Part shown: one piece after another, positions 45,898 through 58,236 of the stretch | Numbering within the stretch: position 1 is the stretch's first letter | How the letters are laid out: each line of letters begins with the position of its first letter | Assembly (NCBI GenBank): GCA_017311185.1 | Contig: JAESUZ010003506.1 | Coordinates: 62,001-126,000 of the forward strand | Direction: 5' to 3' | Origin: Proteles cristata cristata | Taxonomy: Eukaryota; Chordata; Mammalia; Carnivora; Hyaenidae | DNA length: 64,000 bases | Notes under the pieces: generated by a model | Told to the model about the DNA's origin: nothing | The model's database searches: none | Seen by the model: only the letters and a program-made list of their open reading frames with translations | Made by a program: the position numbers and the translations under genes

Positions 45898-46149
45898 AAA
45901 ATTGCTGGTTCATGGTGATAACAACAACAACAGAAAAAAAAATCTCTAAAGATAGTGCACTCCTTCATTGCCGGCACTAAGGGTTATCAGCTTCTATTGC
46001 CCCACTCTTGGTTAACCTCTAATTTGGAGAAGAATATGAAATTATGAATTAAATTCTATGCCAAATTTTATGTGACCTTTATAAAAGCCACAACATTGGA
46101 GTTGGTGGAAATCTCTGCATATGCTAATTGTTAAGTGTAATGGTTGATT

Positions 46150-46685
46150 TGATTCTGCTATGAATAACAGATATCTATTTACACTGGCTTTAAACACACA
46201 AGTTTTACTTCACATGAAAGAAGCCAGGGGAGGGGCACATGGCTGGCTCACTTGGTAGAGCATGTGACTGACTCTTGATCTCTGGGTTGTGAGTTCAAGC
46301 CCCACTTTGACCATGGAGACCACTTAGAAAAGAAATGAAGTCAAAAGATAAGCATACCAGAGCCAGTATGGTAGTTTTCAGGAAAGTTTTAGGAACTTCT
46401 CTGCTCCACTAATTGGCTTTCATTGTTGAGGTTACTTAATGGTCCAAGATGGATATGGAATCTCCAGAACATCTATTAACATCCACTTTCTAGGCAACAG
46501 GAAGGCTTTTAAGAAGAGGAAAAAAATTTGGTTATCCTTTTAAAAGAAATATTTCTAGAGGTCCTATTTAATATTTCTACTTATATCTCATTGGTCAGAA
46601 TTGAGTCACATGGATGCTTCCAGTTGCAAAGGAAACTTGGGAAAGTAGTGATGTAAACTGGGAGGCAATGTGCACAGCCAACGAT
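46150..46685 (+). repeat. Unclassified mammalian repeat split by a short SINE
   Basis: TCTGCTATGAATAACAGATA near the start, and ATATCTCATTGGTCAGAATT with GAGTCACATGGATGCTTCCA near the end, recall a common mammalian repeat. The family is uncertain. It may be related to 22290-22515. Confidence 0.4.
46232..46345 (+). mobile_element. Short carnivore SINE (tRNA-head type)
   Basis: GGGGCACATGGCTGGCTCAC with TTGGTAGAGCATGTGACTGA and the B-box-like GTGAGTTCAAGCCCC, ending in a short A-rich tail. Confidence 0.88.
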
Positions 46686-47425
46686 TAGGGGCAAGGTTTC
46701 TGATACAAAGGGAGAAGAGGAGAATGGACTGTGGGGAGACAACCTGCAGTCATTTAAACAGTTAATTCACATGTATGTTTTCCAGTGTAAAAATGCAGAA
46801 TCTCAGAAATTGAATTTGGCTTTGGATTATGAGCCATACATTGATGGATGGGGCCAATAGTAAAAATACTGCCATCAGTCTGGTGAAGGATCAATCAAGA
46901 CTTGACATACTCTAGTTCTCCCTTGCCTCCTCCCAGTGACAGTCTTCTTGTGAGACCAAATGAATAGTTATATCCCTCGCAGAAATGAGGAATGCAAAAT
47001 GAGGATCAGTGTTTAGGGAAAGGTTGGAGAGGTGATATGACAAGTACAGTCTGAGCTATGTTGAGTCCGAGATGCTTGGGAAGTATCATATGGGACATAC
47101 CCAATAGCCAGTTGGTGATCTACATATCAAGCTCAGAGGATTGGGAGGCATTAGTGACAGTTGAAGTTCTGACAGGAGACGAATTACCAAGTATTTCAAA
47201 ATGCAGTTCAGCTTGGTGAAATGAAGGATGGGAACAAACTTTGAGCATTCTCTTTCTCTCTCTCTTTTAAGCATTCTCCCAAGGTAGAACAGAACCAGCC
47301 CACTCTACTTTCTTGAATTTCATGTTTCAGGCTTTTTTCTCTCCAATGCTCATGTTGCTTCTGGGCTGCCTCAGCTGTAATATCCAAGTTGAAGGACACT
47401 GGGAATATTTTAGTACAACTCCTTA
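46686..47425. other. Unassigned sequence
   Basis: No recognised repeat or gene. Confidence 0.4.
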
Positions 47426-47428
47426 AAT

Positions 47429-47735
47429 CAGAGGTCAGCAAACTACAAGTCTGCTGGTCAAGTCCAGTCGACAAGCTAAGAATGATTTTTATATTTTTAA
47501 ATGGCTAAAAATTTGAAAAAAAAAAAAAGAATATCTTGTGACACATATATAAAATTATACAAAAATTTATAGGAAATTAAAATTTTGGAGTCCATATGCT
47601 AAGTTTTCTTAGAACAAAGCCATTCTGCCTTTATGATACAAAGGCAGAGTTGAGCAGCAGTGACAGAGACCATATAGCATACAAAGCCTAAAGCATTTAC
47701 GATTTGACCCTTTAATTAAAGGTTTGCAGACCCCT
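47429..47735 (+). mobile_element. hAT-type MITE, full length
   Basis: Terminal CAGAGGTCAGCAAACTAC and GGTTTGCAGACCCCT form diverged inverted repeats. Flanking 8-mers CCTTAAAT (47421-47428) and ACTTCAAT (47736-47743) match at 6 of 8. Confidence 0.8.
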
Positions 47736-48439
47736 ACTTCAATGCCCTAGAGTTACTATGGCAGTGCTCAAGGAAAGGAGGTCGGCAGGAGTAGCCAGGA
47801 ATTTGGGTCTCCAACCTTTGATCAGTAAAGAGCATATGGTTTTTGCTTTAAATAGTTTATCGTCAAGTTGGTTTCCATATAACACCCAGTGCTCATCCCC
47901 ACAAGTGCACTCCTCCATGCCCATCATCCCCCTTCTCCTCTCCCCCACCCCCAATCAGTCCTCAGTTTGTTCTCAGCATTCAAGAGTCTCTCATGGTTTG
48001 CTTCCCTCATTCTTCCCCACTATTTCTCCCCTTCTTCTCCCCAACAGTCCTCCGTTAAGTTCCTCCTAATCCTCCTATATGTGCAAACATATGGTATCTG
48101 TCCTTCTCTGCCTGACTTATTTCGCACAGCATAACACCCTCCAGTTCCATCCATGTTGCTACACATGGCCAGATTTCATTGTTTCTCATTGCCATGTAGT
48201 ATTCCATTGTATAGATAAACCACATCTTCTTGATCCATTCGTCCGTTGATGGAGAGTGCTGCTAGAAATAAAATAAAAAAAAAATTCTTTAAAAAAAAAA
48301 TGCTGTCTTTTTTCCATTGGATACTCTTTCCTGCTTTGTCAAAGATTAGTTGGCTGTATACTTTTGGGTCAAATTCTGAGTTCTCTATTCTATTCCATTG
48401 GTCTATGTGTCTGTTTTTGTGCCAATACCATACTGTCTT

Positions 48440-48654
48440 TTTTTTTTTAAACGTTTTATTTATTTCTGAGAGAGATAGAGACAGTGTGAGCATGGGAGGG
48501 TCAGAGAGAGAAGGAGGTACAGAATCTGAAACAGTCTCCAGGCTCTGAGCTAGCTGTCAGCACAGAGCCCGACACGGGGCTCGAACCCAAGAACTATGAG
48601 ATCATGACCTGAGCTGAAGTTGGATGCTTAACCGACTGAGCCACCCAGGTGCCC
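48440..48654 (-). mobile_element. Felid SINE in L1
   Basis: Reverse-complement SINEC with duplication CCATACTGTCTT (48428-48439, 48655-48666). Confidence 0.96.
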
Positions 48655-48797
48655 CCATACTGTCTTGATATTGACAGCTTTGAAGTAGAGGCTAAAGTTG
48701 GGGATGGTGATGCCTCCCGTTTTGTTTTTCTTCTTCAAGATTACTTTGGATATTCAGGGTCTTTTGTGGTTCCATACAAATTTGAGGATAGTTTGTT

Positions 48798-49485
48798 CTA
48801 GTTTTGAGAACAATGCTGGTGCAATTTTGATTGGGATTGCATGGAATGTGTACATTGCTTTGGGTAGTAGTACATTTTACCTATATTTATACTTCCAATC
48901 CATGAGCATGGAATGTTTCTCCATTTCTTTGTATCTTCTTCAATTTCCTTCATAAGTTTTCTATAGTTATCATTATACAGATCTCCTATATCTTCGGTTA
49001 GGTTTATTTCTAGGTATTTTATGATTTTTTGTGCAATTTTGAATGGGATCAATTTCTTGACTTCTCTTTCTGTTGCTTCATTATTGGCATATAAAAATGC
49101 AACTGATTTCTGTGTGTTGATTTTGTACCAGGCAACTTGGCTGAATTCCTGGATCAGTTCTAGTAGGCTTCTGGTGGAGTCTGTCGGGTTTTCTATGTAG
49201 AGTATCATGTCGCCTGCAAAAAGTGAAAGTTTGACTTCTTCTTTGCCAATTCTGATGCCTTTTATTTGTTTTTGTTGTCTTATTGCTGATGCTAGGACTT
49301 TCAGCACTATGTTACACAACAGTGGTGAGAGTGGACATCTCGGTTGTTTTCCTGATTTCAGGGGGAAAGCTCTCCATTTTTCCCCATTGAGAATGATGTT
49401 AGCTGAGGGTTTCTCATAGATGGTTTTTGTGATGTTTAAGTAAGTTCCTTCAATCCTGACTTTCTTGAGGGCCTTTATTAAGAAG
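48798..49485 (-). pseudogene. L1 ORF2 RT fragment, catalytic Asp lost
   Basis: The fragment reads [19 protein letters not shown], then a palm region with [33 protein letters not shown] and [11 protein letters not shown]. The catalytic FADD is FAGD here, so the first aspartate is glycine and polymerase activity is lost. The open frame extends to 49568 only because an inserted L1 3' UTR happens to be open; those first codons are not RT. Confidence 0.88.
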
Positions 49486-49628
49486 GAGACTCTTGAATGC
49501 CAAGAACAAACTGAGGGCAGATGGGGTGGGGGGAGGGGAAGGAGGGTGATTGGCATGGAGGAGGGCACTTGTGGGGATGAGCACTGGGTGTTATATGGAA
49601 ACCAACTTCACAATAAACTACTTAAAAA
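49486..49628 (+). mobile_element. 143-bp L1 3'-end insertion
   Basis: Forward L1 3' UTR (GAGACTCTTGAATGCCAAGA to ACAATAAACTACTT and an A tail), with short duplication AAGAAG (49480-49485, 49629-49634), inserted antisense to its host L1. Confidence 0.88.
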
Positions 49629-49660
49629 AAGAAGAGATGCTGTATTTTGTCAAATGCTTT

Positions 49661-49882
49661 CTTATAAATTTTTTAATGTTTTATTTATTTTTGAGAAGGA
49701 GATATAAACAACGTGAGCAGGGGAGGGTCAGAGAGAGAGGGACACACAGACTCTGAAATAGGCTCCATGCTCTGAGTGAGCTGTCAGCACAAAGCCCTAT
49801 GTGGGGCTCGAACCCACGAACAGTGAGATCATGACCTGAGCCGAAGTCAGATGCTTAACCGACTGAGCCACCCAGGTGACCC
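49661..49882 (-). mobile_element. Felid SINE in L1
   Basis: Reverse-complement SINEC with duplication TCAAATGCTTT (49650-49660, 49883-49893). Confidence 0.95.
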
Positions 49883-50313
49883 TCAAATGCTTTTTCTGCA
49901 TCTATCGACAGGATCATATGGTTTTTATCTTTTATTTTGTTCTTGTGATGTATCCCATTGATTGATTTGTGAATATCGAACCAGCCCTGTAACCCAGGAA
50001 TGAATCCCACTTGAACAAGGTGGATAATTCTTTATATGTGCTGTTGAATTCGAATTGCAAGTATCTTGTTGAGAATTTTTGCATCTGTATTCATGAAGGA
50101 TATTGGCCTGTAGCTCTATTCTTTTGCAGAGTCTCTGTCTGGCTTGGGAATCAAAGTAATGCTACCTTCATAAAATGAGTCTGGAAGTTTTCCTTTGATT
50201 TATATTTACCGGAAAAGTTTGAGAAGAATAGGTATTAATTCTGTTTTAAATGTCTGGTAGAATTCCCCAGGAAAGCCATCTGGCCCAGGGCCCTTATTTG
50301 TTGGGAGATTTTT

Positions 50314-50828
50314 AAAAAAAGTTTATTGTCAAGTCGGTTTTCATATAACACCCAGTGCTCATCCCCACAAGTGCCCTCCTCCATGCCCATAACCCCACTT
50401 CCCCTCCCCCCACCCCCATCAGCCCTCACTTTGTTCTCAGCATTCAAGAGTCTCTCATATTTTGCCTCCCTCCCTCTCCCCCACTATTTTTCCCGTTCTT
50501 CTCCCCCACGATCCTCTGTTAAATTCCTCCTAATCCTCCTATACGTGTAAACATATGGTATCTGTCCTTCTCTACCTGACTTATTTCGCTCAGCATAACA
50601 ACCTCAAGTTCCATCCATGGTGCTACACATGGCCAGATCTCATTCTTTCTTATTGCCAAGTAGTATTTCATTGTATGGATAAACCACATCTTCTTCATCC
50701 ATTTGTCAGTTGATGGACATTTAGGCTCTTTCCATGTTTTAGCAAACCATGAGAGGCTCTGAATGCCGAGAACAAACTGAGGGCTGATGGGGGTGGGTGG
50801 GAGGGAAAGGGACTGATGGGCATGAAGA
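50314..50828 (-). mobile_element. Rearranged nested L1 3' insertion
   Basis: 50314-50740 is a reversed L1 3' end with poly-A tail complement on the left. 50741-50828 is the L1 3' UTR in forward orientation. The host continues on both sides. Near-duplicates TTGTTGGGAGATTTTT (50298-50313) and TTGTTGGGGGTTTTT (50829-50843) bound the whole insert. Confidence 0.85.
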
Positions 50829-51761
50829 TTGTTGGGGGTTTTTGATATCTGATTCAATTTTTTCACTAGTTATGGGTTTGTTCAGACTTTGAATGTCTTC
50901 CTGTGTGAATTTTGGCAGTGAGTGTGTGTTTAGGGATTTGTCCATTTCTTCTAAGTTGTCCAATTTGTTGGCATATAATTTTTCATAGTATTCCCTGATA
51001 ATTGCCTGTATCTCTGAGGGGTTGGCTGTAATCAGTCCATTTTCATTTATGATTTTGTCTATTTGAGTGCGCTCTCTTTTTCAGAAGCCTGGGTAATGGT
51101 TTCTCAATTTTGTTTATTTTTTCAAAAAACCAACCCTTGTTTTCATTGATCTGTTCAACTGTGTCTTTTGTATCTATATTCTTTATTTCTGCTCTGATTT
51201 TTATTATTTCTCTTCTCCCACTGGGTTTGGGGTGCTCTTGTTGCTCTCCGTCTAGTTCCTTTAGGTGTGCTGTTTGATTTTGTACTTGTGCTTTTTCTAA
51301 TTTCTTGAAAGAGGCCTGGAGTGCAATGCACTTTTCTCTTAGAACTTCCTTTGCCGCATCTCATAGAGTTTGGATTGTTGTATTTTCATTTTCATTTGTT
51401 TCCATATATTTTGTAATTTCTTCCCTAATTGTCTGTTTGGACCATTCCTTGTTTACTTGGGTGTTTGTTAACCTCCATATTTTTGGAGATTTTCCATATT
51501 TCTTCCTGTGATTGATTTCATGTTTCATAGCATTGTGATCTGAAGTGTGCATGGTATGATCTCAATTCTTTAATATTTATGGAGGGCTTTTTTTTATGTC
51601 CCAGTATGTGATCTGTCTTGGAGAATGTGCAATGCACACTTGAGAAGAAAGTGAATTCCATGGCCTCAGGATGTAGAGTTCTAAATATATCTGTCAAATC
51701 CATCTGGTCCAATGTGTCATTCAAGTCCATTGTTTCTTTAGTGATTTTCTGTCTAGTTTAT

Positions 51762-52347
51762 CTATCCAATGCTAAGTGAAGTATTAACGTCCCCTGCAAT
51801 TAGCACATTCGTATCCATAAGACTGTTTATGTTTGAGATTAATTGTTTTACATATTTAGGTGCTCCTATATTTGATACATAGACATTTATAATTGTTAGC
51901 TCTTCCTGATCGATAGACCCTATAATTATCATATAATGCCCTTCTTCATCCCTTGTCACTGCTTTTACTTTAAACTTCAGTTTGTCTGGTGTAAGTATAG
52001 CTACTCCAGCTTTCTTTTGACTTCCAGTAGCATGATAGATATATCTCCATCCCCTTATTTCCCCCTTATTTTCTATCTGATGGTGTCTTCCTGTCTAAAA
52101 TGAGTTTTTTGTAGATAGCAAATAGATGGATTTTGTTTTTTTATCCATTCTGCTACCCTATGTCTTTGATTGGGGCATTTAGTTCATTTACATTCAGGCT
52201 TACCATTGAAAAATATGGGTTTAGAGTCATCATGTCCTTTGTGGGGTCATGCTTGTGGTAGTGTCTCTGGTATCTTGTGTTCCTTGCAACATTTCCCTCA
52301 GAGAGTCCCCCTCGGGATTTCTTGTAGGACTGGTTTAGTGGTGACAA
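51762..52347 (-). pseudogene. L1 ORF2 endonuclease-domain remnants
   Basis: Two open pieces cover the N-terminal APE-like endonuclease that nicks target DNA. 52153-52347 holds SLNVNELNAPIKD, the ORF2 start region. 51762-51959 holds TRDEEGHYMIIIGSID, NIGAPKYVKQLI and AGDVNTSLS, where GDFNT is usual. Stops and frame breaks between them show it is not functional. Confidence 0.8.
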
Positions 52348-52600
52348 ATTGTTTCAATTTTTGTTTATTTGTTTATTTGGAAAGGACTTTTATATGTCCT
52401 TCTATTCTGAATGACAAGCTTGCTGGATAGAGCATTCTTGGCTGCATATTTTTTTCTGTTCCTCACATTGAATATATCCTGCTATTCTTTTCTGGCCTGT
52501 AAAGTTTCAGTAGATAGGGCATAACCACTCTTATAGTTTTCCCTTTGCATGTTAGGGCCCTTTTCTCCCTAGCTGTTTTCAGAATTCTCTCTTTGTCCTT

Positions 52601-53045
52601 CTATTTGGCCAGTTTCACTATGATATGTTGTGCAGAAGATCGATTCAGGTTACATCTGAGGGGAATTCTCTGTGCCTCTTGGATTTCAGCGTCTGTTTCC
52701 TTCCCCAGATTGGGGAAGTTCTCTGCTATAATTTGTTCAAGGACTCTTTCAGCGCCTTCCCTATCACTTCTTCTTCTGGAAGTCATATGATATGGATATT
52801 ATTCTGTTTCATTGTATCGCTGAGCTCTTGAACTCTCCTTTCATGTTCCTGGATCAGTTTATTTCTCTTTAACTCAGCTTCCTCTTTTTCTATAATTGTG
52901 TCTTCTAAATCACTTATTCTCCTTTCTGCCTCTTTAATCCATGATTTATTATGCCTCTCATTTATAACATTTTTTAATTCATCACAACTATTCTTAAGTT
53001 GATAGAGTGTTATTTTAAGGAAATTGTTTAAGTGAATACAGAGGT
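52601..53045 (-). pseudogene. L1 ORF1 fragment
   Basis: ORF1p is the RNA-binding chaperone of LINE-1. 52783-53045 encodes coiled-coil sequence (EAERRISDLEDTIIEKEEAE, RNKLIQEHERRVQELSDTMK). 52601-52786 continues with RRM/CTD-type sequence (VLEQIIAENFPNLGKETD, IQEAQRIPLRCNLNRSS). The N-terminus is missing at the 5' truncation; codons at 53046-53151 come from the adjacent unrelated repeat. Confidence 0.85.
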
Positions 53046-53048
53046 TCA

Positions 53049-53360
53049 TGTCCATAATATGCAGTGTAGGCACCAAGCTGGGAAGAGTTGCAGTCTGAAT
53101 CCAAAGGCAGTTTGCCGGCACAATTCCTTCCTGCTCAGGGGAGGTCAACATTTTTTTCTATTAAAGCCTCCAGTCAATTAGATTAGCCCCACCCACATTA
53201 TAGAATATAATCTGCTTTATTCGAAGTCCACTGATTTAAGTGTTAATTTCATCAAAATATACCTTCACAGAAATATTCAGAATAATGTTCTGAATATTCA
53301 CCATAATCTGGGCATGTTGGTTCATCACGTTGACACATGAAATTAACAACCATACCTTAT
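53049..53360 (-). repeat. LTR-like mammalian repeat (unnamed)
   Basis: GTTGCAGTCTGAATCCAAAG, ATTAGCCCCACCCACATTAT and ATATTCAGAATAATGTTCTG follow a common mammalian repeat in reverse that I cannot name with certainty. Confidence 0.5.
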
Positions 53361-53364
53361 CTGT

Positions 53365-53500
53365 GAAACTTCAATAATATTAGTACCTGGTTATTGGTAC
53401 TATTATGAGGATGAAATTATTTAATCTATGTAAAGCACTTGGTATGGTTTTTCACATAGCAAGCTTTCAATTAATGATAGTGTTTATTGTTTTAATACAA
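53365..53500 (+). repeat. MIR 3' half
   Basis: TTATCTGTGAAACTTCAATA to CTATGTAAAGCACTTGGTAT in MIR order. Confidence 0.72.
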
Positions 53501-53514
53501 TAATAATTCCTCAC

Positions 53515-53960
53515 ATTTATTTGGTGTATTGCATTTTCAAAGCACCTTCGCACACATGAATTCATGTAAATATCACAACAGTATTTGCACTTTAAGCTTG
53601 GGGAAAGTAAATCTGGGAGAGATGAAATATCTTCTCCACACACATATCTTTAAATGGAGCCTGATGAGAAATAGGCCTATTCAGAATGCTGGAGGTGGCA
53701 TCAAGGAGTCTTGAATGGGTAGAATCTCCATTTAGTATGCCCTCTACCTTTGTCTACTATAAACAATTCTTCTCTTCACATCTTAAACAAAATTTTTTAC
53801 TCCATACAGCACTTTCAAATCATTTATTTTATCATCTCTTTGGTAGGTATTATTTGTTTCTCTCATTTATAAATGTGGAAACTGAGGGTCAAAGAGTATA
53901 TGATTTGCCTAACGTTAGGGGCAGAGATAGTATTCAATCCCTAAAATTATAGTCTTTTTT
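53515..53960 (-). repeat. MIR-like fragments
   Basis: 53805-53960 (AATGTGGAAACTGAGGGTCA) is reversed MIR with fair support. 53515-53700 is weaker. Confidence 0.58.
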
Positions 53961-56369
53961 AGTATTAACTGAGTATTATTGTGTGCCAACATTGTTCTAA
54001 TTGCTTTGCATGTATTCACTCTTTAAACCCTCATTAACAACTGTATGAATCTGTTTTACAGATGAGGAACCTAAGATAGTGAAAGTATGGGGCTTGCTGC
54101 ACGTGAAGTGCATTATACTATTCTCCTCATTTTCAAGATGAGAAAAGTTAGGCTTAGAGACATTAAATAGAGAGAGAGCAGAAAGATGACAGCAGAGTAG
54201 GATGACCCTATGTTTGCTTCATCCCACGAATACAATTAGATAACAATCAAATCTTTGTAAATACCCTAGAAACTGACCTGAAGCCTGGCAGGCAGAACAA
54301 ACTCCACAACTAAATATAGAGAACAGGCTACATCAAAGAAGGCAAGGAGTGCAGAAACAGTTTGGGAAAGAAACAGATAATGGTTCCTGCAGTGGGGTGG
54401 GAGCTACAGTTGTAAAGAAGGGCAAGAAACATACTAGCACATGGATGATGATTCCGCATAGTAATTGGCTTGGAAAGTAAGGGGGGCTGAATTCCTGAGT
54501 TCTTCCAATCAGCCAGGCTTAAAACCTAGAATTCTAAAGGTTAGTGGCTCAAGGAGAGCCCAGAGGGCATTGGGGCTGCTCTAGGAGTGAAAACAGTGCA
54601 AACAGCCCTGGGATAAACAGCCTGGAAACAGCAATTTGAAGACTGCCTGAGGCATACAGTAGGAAGGTGCTTTGCTCATCTTGGAGTGTGCCCCAGAGAG
54701 CCAGCATTCATAGAGAGACCCTTCTGAGAAGAAAAGAACTGGCCTATGCCACTTCCCTCCCCTGCCCCTTAGCAAGTACAGGGCCAATTGTGCAAAAACA
54801 GCACAGCAGCACTGACACTGGCTACCTAACTTGTTTACACCAAGTCCTGCCCCCATACACTGGTGGAACTGCCCTTCCCAGTCACACTTGTAGGGGTTCC
54901 CTAGAACCCCTTCTCCCGAGAAGACTAGCACCAAACCCTGCTTACACTGCATCTCCTGATGTGGGAGTTTTATGGAGCCATGATTTAGGTGGTGGTGGCA
55001 ATAGGTCTCATTTCACAAGCAGACAAGATCACACCTAGAAAAAAACTTATCACATTCAGACCACGGACCAAACACTGCCCATAACAGGTAAAGAGAGCTT
55101 CTTTAGACTACTGGCCTGAAGGATAAAATGACCAGAATGCAACAGTAGAGCACATTTAGCACACATTGGAAACACTCCGCAAAGAACAAGGCCCTGGCGA
55201 ACAGGGGAAACTTCACTTCAGGACACTACAAGACCTCTTGTTCATAAGACCATTACACTTAAGAAGAGACTTAGCTGCCTTTCCTAACACAGAGAAATTG
55301 ACAAAATGAAACAACAGAGGCATTTGTTCCACATGAAAGAACAGGACAAGGCCATGGCCAGAGATCTAAATGAAACAGATAAAAGTAACATGCCTGATAG
55401 AAAATTTAAAGTAATGATGACAAAGATACTGGACTTGAGAAAACAGTGAAAAGTGTCAGTGAGACACTTAACATAAAGAAATACATAGCAGAGATAAAGA
55501 TCTAAATAAACAAAATGAGAAACACCCTTGATGGAATAAACAGCAGGATGGAAGAAGCAGAGGAACAAATTAATGACTTAAAAGATAAAGTAATGGAAAG
55601 TAATCAAACTGAAAAAAAAGAGACACAAAAGAATTATGTAAAACAAGAATAGACTTAGGGAACTCAGTGACTCCATCAAACTTAATAACATTAATTATAG
55701 GAGTCCCAGTAGATGAAGGGAGAGAAGAGGGGAAAGAAAATTCATTTGATTAGATATTTAATACCTAAAAACTTCCCTAATCTGGGGAAGGAAACAGATA
55801 TCCAGATCCAGGAGGCACAGAGAACTTCCAACAAAATCGAAAAAAAGAAGATCCATAGCAAGCCATATTATATTTAAAATGGAAAAATATAGTGAGAAAG
55901 AAAAATATTAAAGCAACAAGACAAAAGAAGACAGTTACATACAAGGGAAACACCATAAGGTTATCAAGGGTTGTTTCAGCAGAAACCTTCCAAGCCAGAA
56001 GGGAGTGGCATGATATATTCAAAGTGCTGAAAAGAAAAATCTACAGCCAAGAAAACTCTATCCAGCAAGGTTCTCACCTAGAATAGACAGACAGATTAAG
56101 AGTATCTCAGACAAACAAAAACTAAAAGAGTTCATGACCATTAAAACAGCTCTACAAGAAATATTAAAGGGGATCTTTAAGTGAAATGAAAGACCAAAAG
56201 TGAAAGTATGAAGGTAGAAGAAACACGAAGGCAGCAAAATGAATATGTTTTGTAAAATATCACTAAAGGAACTTACAAAATAAAAAGATGTAAAATATGA
56301 CATCATATACCTAAAACATGGGGAGGAGAAGAGTAAAGAATGGGTTCAAACTTAAATGACCATCAACTT

Positions 56370-56572
56370 GGGGCATCTGGGCGGCTCAGTCATTTAAGTG
56401 TCCGGCTTTGGCTCAGGTCATGATCTCATGCTTTGTGGGTTTGAGCCCCATATTGGGCTCTATGCTGACAGTGCAGAGTCTGGACCCTACTTCGGATTCC
56501 GTGTCTCTCTCTCTCGCTGCCCCTCCCCTGCTAGTACTCTGTCTCTCAAAAAATATGAATAAACATTAAAAA
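56370..56572 (+). mobile_element. Carnivore SINE with 25-bp duplication
   Basis: SINEC flanked by a perfect 25-bp duplication (56345-56369, 56573-56597), inserted in the older L1. Confidence 0.97.
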
Positions 56573-58038
56573 TTCAAACTTAAATGACCATCAACTTAAT
56601 ATAGACTGTTTTATGCAGAAGAGGTTCTATAAAAAAACCTAATGGAAACCCTATATCAAAAAGCATGAATAAATATGGAAAGCGAAAAAGAGCAAGAAAT
56701 CCAAATATACCACTAAAGAAAACCAGCAAACCATGAAAGAGAGAAGGACAAGAAAGGATCAGAGAAAATCTTCAGAACAACCATAAAACATGTACTAAAA
56801 TGGCAGCAAACACATATCTTTCAATAATTATTCTGAATGTAAAGACTAAATGCTCCAATCCAAAAACATCGGGTGTCAGAATGGATAAAAAACCAAGACC
56901 CATCTATATGCTGATATACAAGAGAGTAATTTTAGAACTAAAGTCACCTGCAGACTGAAAGTTAGGGGATGAAGAAACATCTATCATGGAAATGGATGTC
57001 AAAAGCAAACCAGAGTAGCAATCCATATATTAGAAAAAAATAGACTTTAGAGCAAAGACTGTAACAAGAGACAAAGAAGGTCCCTATATAATCATAAAGG
57101 TGGGGGAATCCAACAAGAAGTTACAACAACTGTAAATATTTATGCATCCCATACAGAAGCATCCAAATATATAAAACACTTAATAACAAACTTAAGGGAA
57201 CTAATTGATGATGATACAATGATAGTAGGGGACTTTCATACCCCACTTACATCAATGGACAGGTTATCTAAACAGAAAATCAAAAAAGGGAACAATGGCT
57301 TTGAATGACACACTGGAATAGATGTATTTTAACAGATATATTCAGAACAGTCCATCCTAAAACAGCAGAATACACTTTTTTAAGTTCACATGGAAACTTT
57401 TCTAAATAGATCACATATTAGCCCACAAAAGAGGTCTCAGCAAATTAAAAAAGATTGAAGTCATACCATGCATCTTTTCTGACTACAATGCTATGAAACT
57501 AGAAGAAAACCACAAGAAAAAAAATCTGGAAAGACCACAAAACACGGAAGTTAAATAAAAACAATGAATGGGTCAACGAGAAAACAAAAGAAAAAAAGTA
57601 CATGGAAACAAATTAAAATAATAACCAAACCATCTAAACCTTTTGGACGCAGCAAAAATTGTTTTAAAATGGAAGTTTATATCAATAGGGCTACCTCAAG
57701 AAGCAAGAAAAACCTCAAACAACCTAGCCTTATACCTAAAGGAGCTATAAAAAGAACAACAAACAAAACCTAAAACCAGCAGAAGGAAGGGACTAATAAA
57801 TACCAGAGCAGAAATAAATGATATAGAAATTTAAAAAAAAAGAAAAGATCAATGAAATCTGGAGATGGTTCTTTGAGAAAATCAATAAAATTGATAAACC
57901 TCTAAACAGAGTTATCCATAAAAAAGAGAAAGGACTCAAATAAATAAATTCTCAAATGATAGAGGGGTAATAACAAACAACACCACAGAAATACAAACAA
58001 TTATAAGAGAATATTATGAGAAAATATATGCCAACAAA

Positions 58039-58236
58039 TTGGACAACCTAGAAAAAATGGATAAAATCCTAGAAACATATAACCTACCAAAACTGAAACC
58101 GAAAGAAATAGAAAATTTGAAGAGACCAATTAGCAGCAAAGAAATTGAATCAGTTATCAAAACACTCCCACCAAACAAAAGTCCAGGACCAGATGGCTTC
58201 ACAGGCAAATTCTACCAAACATTTAAAGAAGAGTTA
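58039..58236 (+). pseudogene. L1 ORF2 RT N-terminal fragment
   Basis: The frame holds [20 protein letters not shown] and KFYQTFKEE, the conserved start of the L1 RT domain. It is then cut by a SINE at 58237, and most of the RT beyond is deleted from this copy. Confidence 0.85.

Larger units (their letters stand above)
47840..53048 (-). mobile_element. Long LINE-1 composite, minus strand
   Basis: The 3' end is near 47840. Reversed ORF2 follows (RT 48798-49485 and 49882-50310, endonuclease 51762-52347) and then ORF1 (52601-53045), where it is 5'-truncated. About 550 bp of ORF2 is missing near 48257-48300, replaced by an A-rich patch. Insertions inside: SINEs 48440-48654 and 49661-49882, an L1 3' end (+) 49486-49628, and a rearranged L1 50314-50828. 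Confidence 0.85.

Noticed and set aside
48798..49568. 256-codon ORF, the longest in the window, as a host gene
   Set aside because: It is L1 ORF2 RT sequence; its first codons come from an inserted L1 3' UTR.
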